Positions 4,635 through 6,202 of a DNA stretch of 6,202 nt are shown here, in pieces. The position numbers were made by a program, and so were the translations under genes. The first letter of the stretch is position 1, and the number at the start of each line of letters is the position of its first letter. The notes under the pieces are model-generated. The model did no database searches and was not told where the DNA came from. It saw only the letters and a list, made by a program, of their open reading frames with translations. The stretch spans positions 1 to 6,202 of the forward strand of contig CAYYWV010000128.1 of assembly GCA_964475385.1 (NCBI GenBank). Direction: 5' to 3'. The stretch comes from CAYYWV01 sp964475385 (lineage in GTDB: Bacteria > Pseudomonadota > Alphaproteobacteria > JAAXGF01).

Positions 4635-6103
4635 TATTTCTTGGGCGGCTCGTAGGAGCGGAGCAGAAAGGCGGGCACGTGGTCGCCGAGACCGACGACG
4701 GGGCCTTTCTCGGCCGGGGCCTTGCGCGCGCGCTCTTTGTCGGCGGCCGCTTTCCCGCGCTTGGCCGGCGCGGAGTCCTTGGCGGCGGGCGGCGCTTCGG
4801 GCTTTTCGGGGGCTTCGAGGGTCTCGCCGGCGGGCTTCTCGGCGGCGGGCGAGGGGGCTGATTTCGTCGTCTCCGCCTTTTTTGCGGCCGTCTTTTTGCG
4901 CGGCCTGCGCGCGGTCTTCTTGGCGTCGGCCTTGGGCGTCTCCGCCGGCGCTTCCGCGGCGGTCTCGGCCGCGGCGGCGGTCGAGATTCCGGGCAGCGCG
5001 ATCCGCGGGATCTTGCGCCCGATCAGCTTCTCGATCGCGGCGACATAGCGGACCTCCTCGGGCGTCGCGAGCATGATCGCCCGGCCGCGGTGGCCGGCGC
5101 GCCCGGTGCGGCCGATGCGGTGCACGTAGTCCTCGGCGTGGAGCGGCACGTCGAAGTTGAACACGTGGCTGAGCCCGAACACGTCGATCCCGCGCCCGGC
5201 GACGTCGGTCGCGACCAAGAGGCGGACCGCGCCCGCCTTGAACTTTTCCAGGGTCTCGGTGCGGACGGGCTGGGGCATGTCGCCGTGGAGCGCGGCGACC
5301 TCGTAGCCGTAGCGCTTGAGCGAGCGGCAGACCTCGTCGACGTCGCGCTTGCGGTTGCAGAAGATGAGCGCCCCGGTCACGGTCTTCTCGTCGAGCAGGC
5401 GGCGCAGCGCCTTGCGCTTGTTGCGCGGGGCGACGACGACCAGCGCTTGGCTCACGGTCTCGGCCGGCGAGGCCGGGGGATCGACGCTGATCTCCTTGGG
5501 GTTGTGCAGGAACTTGTCGGCGAGCCGGCGGATCTCGGGCGGCATGGTGGCCGAGAAGAACAAAGTCTGGCGCAGCGGCGGCAGAAGCCCCGCGATCCGC
5601 TCCACGTCGGGGATGAAGCCCATGTCGAGCATCCGGTCGGCCTCGTCGATGACCAGGATCTTGACGCCCGTGAGCAGGATCTTGCCGCGCTCGAACAGGT
5701 CGAGAAGCCGCCCCGGGGTCGCGATCAGCACGTCCACCCCGCGGTCGAGAATGCGCTGCTGGTCGGCGATCGAGACCCCGCCGATCAGGAGCGCCATCGA
5801 GAGCTTGTGGTACTTGGTGTAGATCTCGAAGTTCTCGGCGATCTGGGTCGCGAGCTCGCGCGTAGGCGTGAGGATCAGCGACCGCGGCATCCGCGCCCGC
5901 GCCTTGCCTTCGGCGAGGATGTCGATCATCGGCAGGGTGAACGCCGCGGTCTTGCCGGTGCCGGTCTGGGCGCAGCCCAACAGGTCGCGCCCTTGCAGCG
6001 CGATGGGGATCGCCTTCTCCTGGATCGGGGTCGGCTCTATGTAGCCCGCATCCGCGACCGCCCGAAGCACGTCGGGTCCGAGGCCGAGGTCTTCAAATCG
6101 CAT
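4634..6103 (-). CDS. rhlE: DEAD-box RNA helicase, RhlE-like
   Basis: This 489-residue protein is an ATP-dependent RNA helicase of the kind that remodels rRNA precursors and structured mRNA. All family motifs are present: Q motif with PTPIQ (24-28), Walker A AQTGTGKT (45-52), PTREL (80-84), TPGR (129-132), DEAD (153-156), SAT (184-186), LIFCN (246-250), ATDVAGRGID (298-307) and HRIGRTGRAG (328-337). The N-terminus (FEDLGLGPDVLRAV...GY) is that of the RhlE group and fixes the start at 6103, although the leader shows only a weak ribosome binding site (AGAAAGA, distant). Residues about 371-470 form an Ala/Lys/Pro/Glu-rich disordered tail, with a basic patch at about 392-412 (KKTARRPRKKTAAKK) that probably binds RNA, then acidic and mixed stretches. 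The last 20 residues (GLGDHVPAFLLR region) look structured and conserved rather than random. It is the first gene of the operon with the RAM-domain protein. Cold or ribosome-assembly roles are known for RhlE relatives but are not shown here. Confidence 0.93.
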   Translation of the reverse strand: MRFEDLGLGPDVLRAVADAGYIEPTPIQEKAIPIALQGRDLLGCAQTGTGKTAAFTLPMIDILAEGKARARMPRSLILTPTRELATQIAENFEIYTKYHKLSMALLIGGVSIADQQRILDRGVDVLIATPGRLLDLFERGKILLTGVKILVIDEADRMLDMGFIPDVERIAGLLPPLRQTLFFSATMPPEIRRLADKFLHNPKEISVDPPASPAETVSQALVVVAPRNKRKALRRLLDEKTVTGALIFCNRKRDVDEVCRSLKRYGYEVAALHGDMPQPVRTETLEKFKAGAVRLLVATDVAGRGIDVFGLSHVFNFDVPLHAEDYVHRIGRTGRAGHRGRAIMLATPEEVRYVAAIEKLIGRKIPRIALPGISTAAAAETAAEAPAETPKADAKKTARRPRKKTAAKKAETTKSAPSPAAEKPAGETLEAPEKPEAPPAAKDSAPAKRGKAAADKERARKAPAEKGPVVGLGDHVPAFLLRSYEPPKK

Positions 6104-6133
6104 GTAAGGAAATCGTCTTTCTGGCCCTATCCG

Positions 6134-6156
6134 GCGCGGACATTTGCCTTCCGCGC
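6134..6156. repeat. Perfect dyad at the helicase transcription start
   Basis: GCGCGGA (6134-6140) and TCCGCGC (6150-6156) are exact inverted repeats around nine bases. The dyad begins one base past the predicted -10 box and spans the expected start of transcription near 6150. It is therefore more likely an operator for a dimeric regulator than an RNA hairpin, because the message would start inside or after the first arm. If transcription starts a few bases earlier it would form a 5'-terminal stem-loop. Confidence 0.45.
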
Positions 6157-6157
6157 A

Positions 6158-6186
6158 TTTATGAGCGGGTGCGGCCGCGCTGTCAA
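6158..6186 (-). promoter_or_regulatory. Sigma70-type promoter for the helicase operon
   Basis: On the minus strand a perfect TTGACA (complement of 6181-6186) is followed after exactly 17 bases by CATAAA (complement of 6158-6163), four of six matches to TATAAT. Transcription would begin near 6150, giving a leader of about 48 bases. This is the best promoter-like sequence in the window, and it is placed correctly for the helicase and RAM-domain genes. Confidence 0.7.
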
Positions 6187-6202
6187 CCGAGACCCCGCTT
6201 CG

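Noticed and set aside
4065..4655. Plus-strand open frame of 196 codons starting behind AAAGG
   Set aside because: Its second half is the exact antisense of the RAM-domain gene and its first half is Arg/Pro-rich with no recognisable domain. A real gene would have to overlap a well-supported one almost completely.

Overview
The window looks like chromosomal DNA from a GC-rich alphaproteobacterium, possibly Rhodospirillales-like. The signs are strong G/C third-position codon use, a tiny cytochrome aa3 oxidase subunit IV of the alphaproteobacterial type, a bactofilin, a PleC/DivJ-style histidine kinase, and an RhlE-type helicase followed by a stand-alone Lrp/AsnC ligand-binding domain. There are no insertion sequences, phage genes, CRISPR arrays, tRNAs or rRNAs.

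Layout, left to right. An exported SEL1-repeat protein (47-748, minus) is preceded by a 187-base spacer with an inverted repeat. Then comes a 39-residue membrane peptide (936-1055, minus), which is a small aa3-type cytochrome c oxidase subunit IV. A 289-base divergent intergenic region separates it from a bactofilin (1345-1971, plus). The bactofilin converges on a 662-residue membrane sensor histidine kinase (1998-3986, minus), with 26 bases between their stop codons.

Upstream of the kinase is a gene-poor stretch of about 390 bases (3987-4376). It holds a perfect 10-bp tandem repeat with two TTAAC half-sites, a hairpin with a Shine-Dalgarno-like loop, and a strong GC hairpin that probably ends the next transcription unit. 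That unit is a two-gene operon read leftwards: an RhlE-like DEAD-box RNA helicase (4634-6103) and a stand-alone RAM-domain protein (4377-4619). They are 14 bases apart, and the helicase stop codon touches the ribosome binding site of the second gene. A good sigma70-type promoter with an adjacent dyad lies at the right edge.

The genes do not form one pathway. Three themes sit side by side: cell envelope or cytoskeleton (bactofilin, SEL1 protein), signalling (the kinase, perhaps linked to the cell cycle), and RNA handling coupled to small-molecule sensing (the helicase operon). I see no clear new multi-gene system. The points most worth following up are the CtrA-like half-sites before the kinase, the helicase/RAM-domain operon, the unexplained 4019-4344 region, and the isolated oxidase peptide.
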